From: Pseudomonas sp. MIACH
GTDB taxonomy: Bacteria > Pseudomonadota > Gammaproteobacteria > Pseudomonadales > Pseudomonadaceae
NCBI RefSeq assembly: GCF_001269925.1
Contig: NZ_LHVO01000028.1
Span: 124,001 to 188,000, forward strand
Direction: 5' to 3'
DNA length: 64,000 nt
In this document: positions 32,801 through 42,636 of the stretch, in pieces
How positions within the stretch are numbered: the stretch's first letter is position 1
Layout: each line of letters starts with the position of its first letter
The notes under the pieces: model-generated
Seen by the model: only the letters and a program-made list of their open reading frames with translations
Database searches by the model: none
What the model was told of the DNA's origin: nothing
Translations under genes and position numbers: made by a program

Positions 32801-33620
32801 GGCGCACCACCGCACTTTGCACAGTGCCTTTACCCCAATTCAGCCAGAATTCACCGCCGGCCTTGAACTGTGTGAGTTTCCACTGCTGGGTCAGCCTGGC
32901 CGGAATCCACTTGGCCCAGTCGCTCTGCGGCAGGCTCAGGTAGGCCTGGACTTCAGCGTCTTTCCATTGGCTGGCACGAATGCGGCTGCGCAGGCTCAGC
33001 GCCAGAGGCTGGCCGTCGGGCAGGGTCAGGCGTGCGTCCAGACGTTGACGGGTGATGCCGGTATGCAGGCTCAAACCCACATACGTCAAGGTCAGAGGCG
33101 CCTGGTCGAACGGTTGCAAGGTGACCTGGCTATCGAGCAGCGACAGGCGCTTGACCATCTGCATGCGCTGGAGCAATTGCTCCGGGTCCAGCGGCTGGTC
33201 GTCCTGCATCGGCAAGCCTTGCAGCGCCCAATGGCCGTCCTTGTCTTCCTTGGCGCTCAGTTGCAGGCCACTGACTTGCAGGTGCGCAATACGCACTTCG
33301 CGCGCCATCAGGCTGGCCCAGATATCCGGCACCACTTCGACCTGGTCCAGGCGCAAGGCACTGCTGCCCTCGCCGACCATCACGTCATGGGCCAGCAACA
33401 CGGGCGCAAAGCCGCTCCAGCGCCCTTCAAGGCTGCCGATGTGCACAGGCATGTCCACCGCAGCCTGGGCCTTGGCCTCGATTTCCGCGCGGTATTCGGC
33501 CACCAGCGGGGTCAACTCGCGACCCAGGCTCACATACACCGCCGCCAACACCAGCAGCAAAGCGCACAGGCCCAGGCCCCAACGGGTCAAAACGGCAAAA
33601 AAGCGTATCAGACGCTCCAT
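29805..33620 (-). CDS. yhdP: YhdP, AsmA-like lipid transport protein
   Basis: A 1271-residue protein with one N-terminal membrane segment (about residues 8-32) and a very long periplasmic part. Family members (DUF3971/AsmA2) form a bridge for phospholipid passage from inner to outer membrane, with TamB and YdbH in E. coli. Length is close to the E. coli protein. Together with the mla operon 16 kb away it means both directions of phospholipid traffic are encoded in this window. Confidence 0.93.
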   Translation of the reverse strand: MERLIRFFAVLTRWGLGLCALLLVLAAVYVSLGRELTPLVAEYRAEIEAKAQAAVDMPVHIGSLEGRWSGFAPVLLAHDVMVGEGSSALRLDQVEVVPDIWASLMAREVRIAHLQVSGLQLSAKEDKDGHWALQGLPMQDDQPLDPEQLLQRMQMVKRLSLLDSQVTLQPFDQAPLTLTYVGLSLHTGITRQRLDARLTLPDGQPLALSLRSRIRASQWKDAEVQAYLSLPQSDWAKWIPARLTQQWKLTQFKAGGEFWLNWGKGTVQSAVVRLNSPQVKGSYAERKPVHIENLALTAYLQRGDTGLKVLFDSLAMNLGETRWESRLQLQQTLATDKDQEAWKLQADRLDLTPITPLLNALAPLPEGVAKTVEHLKATGLLRNVLVDFRPQDTTDQKVSFAANLERVGFDAYFGAPAARNVFGSISGDLGHGELRMDSKDFSLHLDPIFAKPWQYLQANARLTWKLDKEGFTLIAPYIKVLGEEGKIAADFLIRLHFDHSQEDYMDLRVGMVDGDGRFTPKYLPAVLSPELDEWLRTAILKGAVDQGFFQYQGSLNHDALPASRNISLFFKVHDAELAFQPGWPHVAKVNGEVFVEETGVRIVASKGQVLDTKVKDIYVNIPHAPSGKESHLLLTGGFAGGLGDGLKILQEAPIGTASTFAGWKGEGDLQGKLDLDIPLAKGIEPRIVVDFQTDKARLQLAEPPLDLTQLKGSFRFDSAKGLSGEKITAQAFDRPITAQIFADGKPGNISTRVSARGQVTVKRLTDWLNVSQPLPVSGDIPYQLQLNLDGADSQLMVSSNLKGVAVDLPAPFGMPASQGRDSVFRMTLQGAERRYWFGYGELANFTFAAPPDKLNDGRGELFLGDGDAVLPAGKGLRIRGVLSELDIDPWKKLVNQYAGNDPGGSAKQLLSGAEFKIGKLTGLGTQFDQVNLQLDRKPAAWGLQFDSQQAKGAVNLPDAKGAPIAINLQYVKLPAVDPTVQADENAPDPLASIDPKDIPALDIAIDQLFQGPDLVGAWSLKIRPTAKGLAFNNLDLGLKGMQLKGAGGWEGAPGSSSSWYKGRLDGKNIADVLKGWGYAPTVTSEDFHLDVDGRWPGSPAWVGPKRFSGSLDASFRKGQFVEVEGGAQALRVFGLLNFNSIGRRLRLDFSDLLGKGLSYDRVKGLLAASNGVFVTREPITLTGPSSNLELNGTLDLVADRVDAKLLVTLPVTNNLPIAALIVGAPAIGGALFLIDKLIGDRVSRFASVQYKVEGPWKDPKITFDKPFEKPN

Positions 33621-33696
33621 GTCAGGCGACCCTCAAGGCAGTAGTCGGACTGCAGATCAAGGTCTGCGAGCCTCGTAAAAAGAAAGCGAATGGGGA

Positions 33697-35154
33697 TCAG
33701 AGCAGCACCACGTCATATTGTTCCTGGGAATACATGGTTTCGACCTGGAAGCGAATCGTACGCCCGATAAAGCCCTCCAGTTCAGCCACGTTACCGGACT
33801 CTTCATCCAGCAGACGGTCGACCACTTTCTGGTTGGCAAGCACTCTATAACCTTCGGCCTGGTAGGCCCGCGCCTCTCGCAGGATTTCCCGGAAAATCTC
33901 GTAGCAAACCGTTTCCGGGGTCTTCAACTTACCGCGGCCCTGGCAACTGCTGCAGGGCTCGCACAGCACCTGCTCCAGGCTCTCGCGGGTGCGCTTGCGG
34001 GTCATCTGCACCAGGCCCAACTCGGTGATGCCGATGATGTTGGTCTTGGCGTGATCGCGCTCCAGCTGCTTTTCGAGAGTGCGCAGCACCTGGCGCTGGT
34101 GCTCTTCATCTTCCATGTCGATGAAGTCGATGATGATGATGCCGCCCAGGTTACGCAGGCGCAGTTGGCGGGCAATCGCCGTGGCCGCTTCGAGATTGGT
34201 CTTGAAGATGGTTTCTTCAAGGTTGCGATGGCCAACGAACGCACCGGTGTTGACGTCGATGGTGGTCATGGCTTCCGCCGGGTCCACCACCAGATAGCCG
34301 CCGGACTTGAGCGGCACCTTGCGCTCCAGGGCCTTCTGGATTTCGTCCTCGACGCCATACAGGTCGAAGATCGGCCGCTCGCCAGGATAGTGTTCCAGGC
34401 GGTCGGCAATTTCCGGCATCAGCTCGGCAACAAATTGCGTGGTGCGCTGGAAGGTTTCCCGCGAGTCGATGCGAATTTTCTCGATCTTGGGGCTGACCAG
34501 GTCGCGCAAGGTACGCAGGGCCAGGCCCAGGTCTTCGTAGATGACACTTGGCGCGCCGATGGTCTTGATCTGCGCGCCGATCTGGTCCCACAGACGCCGC
34601 AGGTAGCGAATGTCCATGAGGATTTCGTCGGCACCGGCGCCCTCGGCGGCGGTGCGCAGGATAAAGCCACCCGCTTCCTTGATGCCTTCGGCGGCCACGC
34701 AGTCGCTGACCACTTTTTTCAGGCGCTCGCGCTCGGCTTCGTCTTCAATCTTCAGGGAAATGCCGACATGGGCGGTGCGCGGCATGTAAACCAGGTAGCG
34801 CGAAGGAATCGACAGCTGAGTCGTCAGCCGCGCGCCCTTGGAGCCGATGGGGTCCTTGGTGACTTGCACCACCAGGCTCTGTCCCTCATGCACCAAGGCA
34901 CTGATGCTTTCCACCGCCGGCCCTTCGCGCAGGGAAATCTCCGAGGCGTGGATGAACGCAGCGCGGTCCAGGCCGATATCGACGAATGCCGCTTGCATCC
35001 CCGGCAACACCCGCACCACCTTGCCCTTGTAGATATTGCCGACAATCCCGCGTTTCTGGGTGCGCTCGACATGCACTTCTTGCAGAACACCGTTCTCTAC
35101 CACCGCCACGCGCGATTCCATCGGCGTGATATTGATCAGAATCTCTTCACTCAT
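33697..35154 (-). CDS. rng: Ribonuclease G
   Basis: Endoribonuclease of the RNase E/G family that matures 16S rRNA 5' ends and some mRNAs. The 485-residue product has an S1 RNA-binding domain (GNIYKGKVVRVLPGMQAAFVDIG, about residues 38-60), the DNase I-like part with IIIIDFIDME, and the zinc-link cysteines CEPCSSCQG. MSEEILINITPMESRVAVVE is the expected start; a longer upstream frame overlaps maf and is rejected. Confidence 0.95.
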   Translation of the reverse strand: MSEEILINITPMESRVAVVENGVLQEVHVERTQKRGIVGNIYKGKVVRVLPGMQAAFVDIGLDRAAFIHASEISLREGPAVESISALVHEGQSLVVQVTKDPIGSKGARLTTQLSIPSRYLVYMPRTAHVGISLKIEDEAERERLKKVVSDCVAAEGIKEAGGFILRTAAEGAGADEILMDIRYLRRLWDQIGAQIKTIGAPSVIYEDLGLALRTLRDLVSPKIEKIRIDSRETFQRTTQFVAELMPEIADRLEHYPGERPIFDLYGVEDEIQKALERKVPLKSGGYLVVDPAEAMTTIDVNTGAFVGHRNLEETIFKTNLEAATAIARQLRLRNLGGIIIIDFIDMEDEEHQRQVLRTLEKQLERDHAKTNIIGITELGLVQMTRKRTRESLEQVLCEPCSSCQGRGKLKTPETVCYEIFREILREARAYQAEGYRVLANQKVVDRLLDEESGNVAELEGFIGRTIRFQVETMYSQEQYDVVLL

Positions 35155-35224
35155 GGCTGGGTCTCGTTCAGGCGTTTTCACAATAGTGACCGGTCGCTTA
35201 AGGCTGGGCGCTGGAGTAACGCGT

Positions 35225-35821
35225 TCAGCGCGCGGTAAGGTTTTGCCAACAGGGTATGCCGAATTGGGCGAGCAGTTGCGCGGTTTCACACACCGGCAGG
35301 CCTACCACGGCGGAATAGCTGCCATTGAGCCCGGCCACGAACACCGACCCAAGCCCTTGAATAGCATAGCCGCCCGCCTTGTCCAGGGGTTCGCCGCTGT
35401 GCCAGTAGGTTGTAGCTTCCTCGACAGAAATCCCACGAAAAAGTACACGACTGCTTACACATCGAGTTTCGCAGCGCTGTCCATCGGTGAGCGCGATGGC
35501 GGTGAGCACTTCATGCTCACGCCCCGCCAAGGCCATCAACATCGCCAGGGCATCGGCCTGGTCCACAGGCTTGCCAAGGATCTGGCCGTCCACAACCACC
35601 GCTGTATCGGCGCCCAGCACGCAAGCACCTGGGTTTTGCCCAAGCGCAGCAAATCCCGCCGCCGCCTTGCCGCGCGCAAGACGCTCAACATAGGCAACAG
35701 CCGATTCATTGGTAAGGGGCGTTTCATCGATAGCGGCGCTGACCACAGTGAACGGCACACCGATCTGGGTCAGCAGTTCACGCCGCCTCGGGGAGCCCGA
35801 GGCCAGATATAGCGAATTCAT
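35225..35821 (-). CDS. maf: Maf-family nucleotide pyrophosphatase
   Basis: A 198-residue Maf protein (YhdE type), with the N-terminal [15 protein letters not shown] motif and the block [18 protein letters not shown]. These enzymes hydrolyse dTTP/UTP or modified nucleotides in house-cleaning and have been tied to division arrest. It lies between mreD and rng as in E. coli. Confidence 0.93.
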   Translation of the reverse strand: MNSLYLASGSPRRRELLTQIGVPFTVVSAAIDETPLTNESAVAYVERLARGKAAAGFAALGQNPGACVLGADTAVVVDGQILGKPVDQADALAMLMALAGREHEVLTAIALTDGQRCETRCVSSRVLFRGISVEEATTYWHSGEPLDKAGGYAIQGLGSVFVAGLNGSYSAVVGLPVCETAQLLAQFGIPCWQNLTAR

Positions 35822-35872
35822 TGCAGACTCTCCCTGTGGGGTTCGATAACCAGGCAGAGCCTCGCAATCCAT

Positions 35873-36361
35873 TCAATTGATTTTATAGCGACGACGTAAC
35901 CCGCGAAGGCCGAAACTGATCCACGGCCACAGCAGCGCACTGACCAGGGCCGGCAACACCAGCGCCAGGGTTGGCTGGCGGTTACCGGTCAAGGCACTGA
36001 GCCACAGCTGTACCAACTGCGCCAGACCAAAGATCACCAGGATCACCAGGCATTGCTGCCACATCGGGAACATGCGCAGGCGCTGCTGCAACGACAGCAC
36101 CAGGAAAGTGATCAGGGTCAGGATCAACGCGTTCTGGCCCAGCAAGGTGCCATACAGCACATCTTCCGCCAAGCCCAGGAACATGGCCGTGACCATACCC
36201 ACTTTATGCGGCAGGTTCAGCGACCAGAATGCCAGCAGCAATGCCAGCCACAGCGGACGCAGAATCTCCATGAACTGCGGCAGTGGCGAAACGCTGAGCA
36301 GCAAGCCGATGGCGAATGTCAGCCAGACGATCCAGCCATTGCTCGAATGAGTACCGGCCAT
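35873..36361 (-). CDS. mreD: MreD, rod-shape membrane protein
   Basis: A 162-residue integral membrane protein with about five hydrophobic segments, part of the elongasome with MreB, MreC, RodZ and RodA. Its ATG overlaps the mreC stop as TAATG, so translation of the two is coupled. Confidence 0.93.
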   Translation of the reverse strand: MAGTHSSNGWIVWLTFAIGLLLSVSPLPQFMEILRPLWLALLLAFWSLNLPHKVGMVTAMFLGLAEDVLYGTLLGQNALILTLITFLVLSLQQRLRMFPMWQQCLVILVIFGLAQLVQLWLSALTGNRQPTLALVLPALVSALLWPWISFGLRGLRRRYKIN

Positions 36362-37482
36362 TATTCCTCCCTCTGCCGTGTGGTTGCCGGGGCTGCGGCT
36401 GGAGGCTTCGCGGCAGGCGTCGTGGTAGCAGGTGTGGTGGCCGGTGGTTTCGCTGCCGTCGGCTTCACCGGTTGCGCGCTATGGGCCGCTGGTTTGACCG
36501 GTGTGGCCACGGGCGCGGTAGCTGCCGGAGTTGCCGCCGGTACAACGGGGGTAGTCGACTGAGGCTTGGGTACGGTCGCAGGAATGATCGGCGCAGTGCC
36601 GTTCTTCTTGTCTTCCGCTTCCTGGGCCTGGGCGGCGTCGTTGGCACGCTCTTCCGGAGTGCGATTGTCGCTGAACACCAGCAACAGGTAGCGGCTGCGG
36701 TTCAGGGCGGCAGTGGGCACGGCACGCACAATGGCGAAGGGCTGGCCGGAATCGTGGATCACTTCCTTGACCGTTGCCACCGGATAGCCTGCCGGGAACC
36801 GCTGGCCCAGGCCGGAGCTGACCAGCAGATCGCCTTCCTTGATGTCGGCCGTGTCCGCGACGTGACGCAATTCCAGGCGCTCAGGGTTGCCGGTACCGCT
36901 GGCAATCGCGCGCAAACCGTTACGGTTGACCTGCACCGGAATGCTGTGGGTAGTGTCCGTCAGCAGCAGTACGCGCGAGGTATAGGGCATCAGCTCGACC
37001 ACCTGGCCCATCAGGCCACGGGCATCGAGTACCGGCTGACCAAGCACCACGCCGTCGCGCTCACCCTTGTTGATGATGATGCGATGGGTAAAGGGGTTGG
37101 GGTCCATGCCGATCAACTCGGCTACTTCGACCTTCTCGTTGACCAGTGCAGAAGAATTGAGCAACTCGCGCAGCCGAACGTTCTGCTCGGTGAGGGCCGC
37201 CAGCTTTTGCATACGCCCCTGCAACAGCAGGTTTTCGGTCTTGAGTTTTTCGTTCTCGGCAACCAGCTCGGTGCGGCTGCCAAATTGGCTGGCCACGCCC
37301 TGGTAGAGACGTTGCGGCAGGTCGGTGATCCAGTAGGTCTGCATCAACACCAGCGACATTTGGCTACGCACCGGCTTGAGCAGTGCAAAGCGGGCATCGA
37401 CCACCATCAATGCGACCGAAAGCACGACCAGCACCAATAAGCGCACGCCCAATGAGGGGCCTTTGGCGAAAAGCGGTTTAAT
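36361..37482 (-). CDS. mreC: MreC, rod-shape protein, apparent ATT start
   Basis: Bitopic elongasome protein: a membrane segment near residues 12-30 (LGVRLLVLVVLSVALMVVDA), a coiled coil, the periplasmic beta domain, and a long Pro/Ala/Thr-rich tail. No ATG, GTG or TTG precedes the conserved N-terminus. An ATT at 37480-37482, six bases after GGGAGGAG, begins I/M-KPLFAKGPSLGVRLL, which aligns from its first residue with E. coli MreC (MKPIFSRGPSL). A TTG ten codons in (37452) lacks a good ribosome site and would remove the conserved start. An in-frame stop lies 12 codons upstream of the ATT. Confidence 0.85.
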   Translation of the reverse strand: MKPLFAKGPSLGVRLLVLVVLSVALMVVDARFALLKPVRSQMSLVLMQTYWITDLPQRLYQGVASQFGSRTELVAENEKLKTENLLLQGRMQKLAALTEQNVRLRELLNSSALVNEKVEVAELIGMDPNPFTHRIIINKGERDGVVLGQPVLDARGLMGQVVELMPYTSRVLLLTDTTHSIPVQVNRNGLRAIASGTGNPERLELRHVADTADIKEGDLLVSSGLGQRFPAGYPVATVKEVIHDSGQPFAIVRAVPTAALNRSRYLLLVFSDNRTPEERANDAAQAQEAEDKKNGTAPIIPATVPKPQSTTPVVPAATPAATAPVATPVKPAAHSAQPVKPTAAKPPATTPATTTPAAKPPAAAPATTRQREE

Positions 37483-37620
37483 AGGCCGCTCCTCCCAGGC
37501 AAATGTTCTCTTTATTCATACGGCATCTAACCGGCCTGGATGCAGATTGAAGAAGATAAACGCCAACAGGCAGCACTGCAAAGTGCTGCCTGCGGGCGAA
37601 ACATGGTGCAACCAACGATC

Positions 37621-38670
<1,050 letters not shown>

Positions 38671-38702
38671 CTAGGCAACGCGTGGGTAAAAAAGTGCGGC
38701 AA

Positions 38703-38731
38703 ACTCTAACAACGACAGGGATTTTGGGCAA
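38703..38731 (-). promoter_or_regulatory. Candidate sigma-70 promoter for mreB
   Basis: Leftward, TTGCCC and TAGAGT are separated by 17 bases, about 45 bp before the mreB ATG. Both boxes depart from consensus, so this is a moderate call. Confidence 0.4.
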
Positions 38732-38868
38732 GGCGCCAATGTGCTAAATTGGCCGACTTTCTGTGCACCAACCCCCACAATCGCGGCCGTAAGACCGTAG
38801 AAATGCGGTAGTGTTCCGACAATCTAACACACGGACAGCCTCCGTTCTGTTTTCCACTGGAGATTCCC

Positions 38869-39156
38869 ATGGCGCTTGAACGCTCCGACGTGGAAAAAAT
38901 CGCTCATCTGGCCTCGCTTGGCCTGAATGAAGCCGATCTTCCACAGACCACCGCAGCCCTGAACAGCATTCTCGGGCTGGTTGACCAAATGCAGGCCGTG
39001 AATACCGACGGTATCGAGCCCCTGGCTCACCCGCTGGAAGCCAGCCAGCGCCTGCGCGCAGACGTCGTGACCGAGCGCAATAATCGCGAGGCCTACCAGT
39101 CCATCGCGCCAGCGGTCGAAAACGGCCTGTACCTGGTTCCGAAAGTCATCGACTAA
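38869..39156 (+). CDS. gatC: Asp/Glu-tRNA amidotransferase subunit C
   Basis: Small stabilising subunit (95 residues) of GatCAB, which amidates mischarged Glu-tRNA(Gln) and/or Asp-tRNA(Asn). [21 protein letters not shown] is typical. First of three tightly spaced genes, divergent from mreB. Confidence 0.94.
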   Translation: MALERSDVEKIAHLASLGLNEADLPQTTAALNSILGLVDQMQAVNTDGIEPLAHPLEASQRLRADVVTERNNREAYQSIAPAVENGLYLVPKVID

Positions 39157-39172
39157 AGGGAAAGAGCCTGCA

Positions 39173-40624
39173 ATGCATCACATGACTCTGGCCGAGATCG
39201 CCCGCGGTCTCGCCGACAAAAAGTTTTCTTCCGAAGAGCTGACCAAGACCCTGCTTGCGCGCATCGCCGAGCTGGATCCCAAGGTCAACAGCTTCATCAG
39301 CCTCACCGAAGAACTGGCCCTGAGCCAGGCCAAGGCCGCCGACGTACGTCGCGCCAACGGTGAGAATGGCGCCCTGCTGGGCGCACCTATCGCCCACAAG
39401 GACCTGTTCTGCACCCAGGGCATTCGCACCAGCTGCGGCTCGAAGATGCTCGACAACTTCAAGGCGCCCTACGACGCCACCGTGGTCGCCAAGCTGGCCG
39501 CTGCCGGGGCCGTGACCCTGGGCAAGACCAACATGGACGAATTCGCCATGGGGTCGGCCAACGAGTCGAGCTACTACGGCGCGGTGAAAAACCCGTGGAA
39601 CCTGGAACACGTGCCTGGCGGTTCGTCCGGTGGCTCGGCTGCGGCCGTTGCCGCGCGCTTCCTGCCAGCCGCCACGGCCACCGACACCGGCGGCTCGATC
39701 CGCCAACCGGCGGCCTTCACCAACCTCACCGGCCTGAAACCGACCTACGGCCGCGTTTCCCGCTGGGGGATGATCGCCTACGCCTCCAGCCTCGATCAGG
39801 GCGGGACCCTGGCCCGCACGGCCGAAGACTGCGCGATTTTGTTACAAGGCATGGCAGGCTTCGACGCCCAAGACTCCACCAGCATCGATGAACCGGTGCC
39901 GGACTACAGCGCCAGCCTCAATACTTCGCTCAAGGGCCTGCGCATCGGCGTGCCGAAGGAATACTTCAGCGCCGGTCTCGACCCGCGCATTGCCGAATTG
40001 GTGCACAACAGCGTCAAGGAGCTGGAAAAGCTCGGCGCGGTGATCAAGGAAATCAGCCTGCCGAACAACCAGCATGCGATTCCTGCCTACTACGTGATCG
40101 CGCCGGCGGAAGCCTCTTCCAACCTGTCGCGTTTCGACGGCGTGCGCTTCGGCTACCGCTGCGAGAACCCGAAGGACCTGACCGACCTGTACAAACGCTC
40201 CCGTGGCGAAGGCTTCGGTGCCGAAGTTCAACGCCGGATCATGGTCGGTGCCTACGCCCTGTCCGCCGGCTATTACGACGCGTACTACCTCAAGGCGCAA
40301 AAAATCCGTCGCCTGATCAAGAACGACTTCATGGCTGCCTTTGAAGAAGTCGACGTAATCCTCGGCCCAACCACGCCGAACCCGGCCTGGAAGATCGGCG
40401 CCAAGACCGGCGACCCGATTGCCGAGTACCTGGAAGACCTCTACACCATCACCGCCAACCTCGCGGGCCTGCCGGGCTTGTCCATGCCTGCCGGCTTCGT
40501 CGATGGCCTGCCGGTGGGCGTGCAATTGCTCGCCCCGTATTTCCAGGAAGGCCGCCTGCTCAATGTGGCGCACCAGTACCAGTTGAACACCGACTGGCAC
40601 ACTCGCACCCCTACCGGCTTCTGA
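39173..40624 (+). CDS. gatA: Asp/Glu-tRNA amidotransferase subunit A
   Basis: Amidase subunit that releases ammonia from glutamine for transfer by GatB. The 483-residue protein shows the Ser-cisSer-Lys triad: K76 in AHKDLF, S151 in PGGSSGGS and S175 in DTGGSIRQ. A second in-frame ATG three codons on is possible, but the longer start matches the family. Confidence 0.96.
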   Translation: MHHMTLAEIARGLADKKFSSEELTKTLLARIAELDPKVNSFISLTEELALSQAKAADVRRANGENGALLGAPIAHKDLFCTQGIRTSCGSKMLDNFKAPYDATVVAKLAAAGAVTLGKTNMDEFAMGSANESSYYGAVKNPWNLEHVPGGSSGGSAAAVAARFLPAATATDTGGSIRQPAAFTNLTGLKPTYGRVSRWGMIAYASSLDQGGTLARTAEDCAILLQGMAGFDAQDSTSIDEPVPDYSASLNTSLKGLRIGVPKEYFSAGLDPRIAELVHNSVKELEKLGAVIKEISLPNNQHAIPAYYVIAPAEASSNLSRFDGVRFGYRCENPKDLTDLYKRSRGEGFGAEVQRRIMVGAYALSAGYYDAYYLKAQKIRRLIKNDFMAAFEEVDVILGPTTPNPAWKIGAKTGDPIAEYLEDLYTITANLAGLPGLSMPAGFVDGLPVGVQLLAPYFQEGRLLNVAHQYQLNTDWHTRTPTGF

Positions 40625-40634
40625 GGAGAACACT

Positions 40635-42080
40635 ATGCAATGGGAAGTTGTGATCGGGCTGGAGATTCATACCCAGCTCGCCACCCAATCGAAGATTTTC
40701 TCCGGTAGCGCCACCACGTTCGGCTCCGAGCCCAACACCCAGGCCAGCCTGGTAGACCTGGGCATGCCCGGCGTACTGCCGGTGCTGAACCAGGAAGCCG
40801 TGCGCATGGCGGTGATGTTCGGCCTGGCGATTGACGCCGAGATCGGCCAGCACAACGTGTTCGCGCGCAAGAACTACTTCTACCCGGACCTGCCCAAGGG
40901 CTACCAGATCAGCCAGATGGAATTGCCGATCGTCGGCAAGGGCTACCTGGACATCCCGCTGGAAGACGGCACCATCAAGCGTGTCGGCGTCACCCGTGCG
41001 CACCTGGAAGAAGACGCCGGCAAGAGCCTGCACGAAGAGTTCAACGGTGCCACTGGTATCGACCTGAACCGTGCCGGCACGCCGCTGCTGGAGATCGTGT
41101 CCGAGCCGGACATGCGCAGCGCCAAGGAAGCCGTGGCCTACGTCAAGACGATCCACGCACTGGTGCGTTATCTGGGCATCTGTGACGGCAACATGGCCGA
41201 GGGCTCGCTGCGTTGCGACTGCAACGTCTCGGTGCGGCCAAAAGGCCAGGCCGAGTACGGCACTCGCTGCGAGATCAAGAACGTCAACTCGTTCCGCTTT
41301 ATCGAGAAGGCGATCAACACCGAAGTGCGTCGCCAGATCGAATTGATCGAGGACGGCGGCAAGGTGATCCAGCAAACGCGCCTGTACGACCCGAACAAAG
41401 ACGAAACCCGCGCCATGCGCAGCAAAGAGGAAGCCAACGACTACCGTTACTTCCCCGATCCGGACCTGTTGCCGGTGGTGCTTGAGGATTCGTTCCTCAA
41501 TGACATCCGCGCCACCCTGCCGGAATTGCCGCCGCAAAAACGCGAGCGTTTCCAGGCGCAGTTCGGCCTGTCGGTCTACGATGCCAGCGTACTGGCTTCG
41601 AGCCGTGAGCAAGCTGACTACTTCGAAAAAGTCGTGAGCATTGCCGGTGACGCCAAGCTGGCGGCCAACTGGGTGATGGTCGAGCTGGGCAGCCTGTTGA
41701 ACAAACAGGGCCTGGAGATCGACGAAGCGCCGGTGAGCGCCGAGCAACTGGGCGGCATGCTGCTGCGCATCAAGGACAACACCATCTCCGGCAAAATCGC
41801 CAAGACCGTGTTCGAAGCCATGGCCAGCGGTGAAGGCAGCGCCGACGAGATCATCGAGAAGCGCGGCCTCAAGCAAGTCACCGACAGCGGCGCCATCTCC
41901 GCCGTGCTGGATGAAATGCTGGCGGCCAACGCCGAGCAGGTCGAACAGTACCGTGCGGCAGACGAAGCCAAGCGCGGCAAGATGTTCGGCTTCTTTGTCG
42001 GCCAGGCGATGAAAGCGTCCAAAGGCAAGGCCAACCCGCAACAGGTGAACGAACTGCTGAAAAGCAAGCTCGAAGGCTGA
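40635..42080 (+). CDS. gatB: Asp/Glu-tRNA amidotransferase subunit B
   Basis: Phosphorylates and amidates the tRNA-bound Glu or Asp using ATP and ammonia channelled from GatA. 481 residues; the N-terminus [22 protein letters not shown] and the zinc cysteine region CDCNVSVRP are typical, and the C-terminal YqeY-like domain binds tRNA. A REP pair follows. Confidence 0.96.
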   Translation: MQWEVVIGLEIHTQLATQSKIFSGSATTFGSEPNTQASLVDLGMPGVLPVLNQEAVRMAVMFGLAIDAEIGQHNVFARKNYFYPDLPKGYQISQMELPIVGKGYLDIPLEDGTIKRVGVTRAHLEEDAGKSLHEEFNGATGIDLNRAGTPLLEIVSEPDMRSAKEAVAYVKTIHALVRYLGICDGNMAEGSLRCDCNVSVRPKGQAEYGTRCEIKNVNSFRFIEKAINTEVRRQIELIEDGGKVIQQTRLYDPNKDETRAMRSKEEANDYRYFPDPDLLPVVLEDSFLNDIRATLPELPPQKRERFQAQFGLSVYDASVLASSREQADYFEKVVSIAGDAKLAANWVMVELGSLLNKQGLEIDEAPVSAEQLGGMLLRIKDNTISGKIAKTVFEAMASGEGSADEIIEKRGLKQVTDSGAISAVLDEMLAANAEQVEQYRAADEAKRGKMFGFFVGQAMKASKGKANPQQVNELLKSKLEG

Positions 42081-42126
42081 TTGCGATGAATAGCCCGAGG
42101 CAGATTTCATGATTGCCTCGGACCCT

Positions 42127-42213
42127 GTGGGAGGGGGCTTGCCCCCGATAGCGGTCTATCAGCTTGCACATCTGTGTCTGACAGAACGCTATCGGGGGCA
42201 AGCCCCCTCCCAC
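42127..42213. repeat. REP pair, family B
   Basis: Inverted GTGGGAGGGGGCTTGCCCCC arms about 35 bp apart between gatB and the RlpA-like gene, two genes read the same way. Confidence 0.85.
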
Positions 42214-42254
42214 ATAAGCCCGCGCCCATATTCGATACAGGGGTAACCTTGGAA

Positions 42255-42626
42255 ATGAAGCGTTTACTTGGCCTTTTAGCCCTGTTCTCTCTACTGGCCG
42301 GCTGCGCCAGCGGCCTCATCAACCCCAACGGCTACGACGAAACCGGCACCGCCTCTTTTTACGGCGCCAAGCACCATGGCAACAAAACCGCCAGCGGTGA
42401 ACCTTTCAACCAGAACGCCCTGACCGCCGCCCACCGCCAACTGCCCTTCGGCACCCAGGTCAAGGTCACCAATCTCGCCAACGACAAATCCGTCGTGGTC
42501 CGTATCAACGATCGCGGCCCGCATACCCGTGGGCGCCTGATCGATCTATCACGCAAGGCTGCCGAGCAACTGGGTATGCTGGGCAGCGGCACCGCCCGCG
42601 TGCGTGTGCAAGCCCTGAGCAACTGA
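42255..42626 (+). CDS. RlpA-like lipoprotein (double-psi beta-barrel)
   Basis: A 123-residue lipoprotein with lipobox LLAGC (C17) and one double-psi beta-barrel domain ([20 protein letters not shown] ... [10 protein letters not shown]). RlpA in P. aeruginosa is a lytic transglycosylase of denuded septal glycan; this short form lacks the SPOR domain that targets it to septa, so activity and location are uncertain. The start is chosen at the signal peptide; GGAAATG leaves a weak ribosome site. Confidence 0.85.
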   Translation: MKRLLGLLALFSLLAGCASGLINPNGYDETGTASFYGAKHHGNKTASGEPFNQNALTAAHRQLPFGTQVKVTNLANDKSVVVRINDRGPHTRGRLIDLSRKAAEQLGMLGSGTARVRVQALSN

Positions 42627-42636
42627 AGACGGAGCC

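Noticed and set aside
29676-33644. A 1322-codon open frame antisense to yhdP, and similar long antisense frames opposite uraA, murA, rng, petB, the semialdehyde dehydrogenase and the amylase
   Set aside because: They follow from GC-rich codon use: TTA, CTA and TCA are rare in the sense genes, so the paired antisense frame lacks stops. None resembles a known family, and the sense genes are firm.
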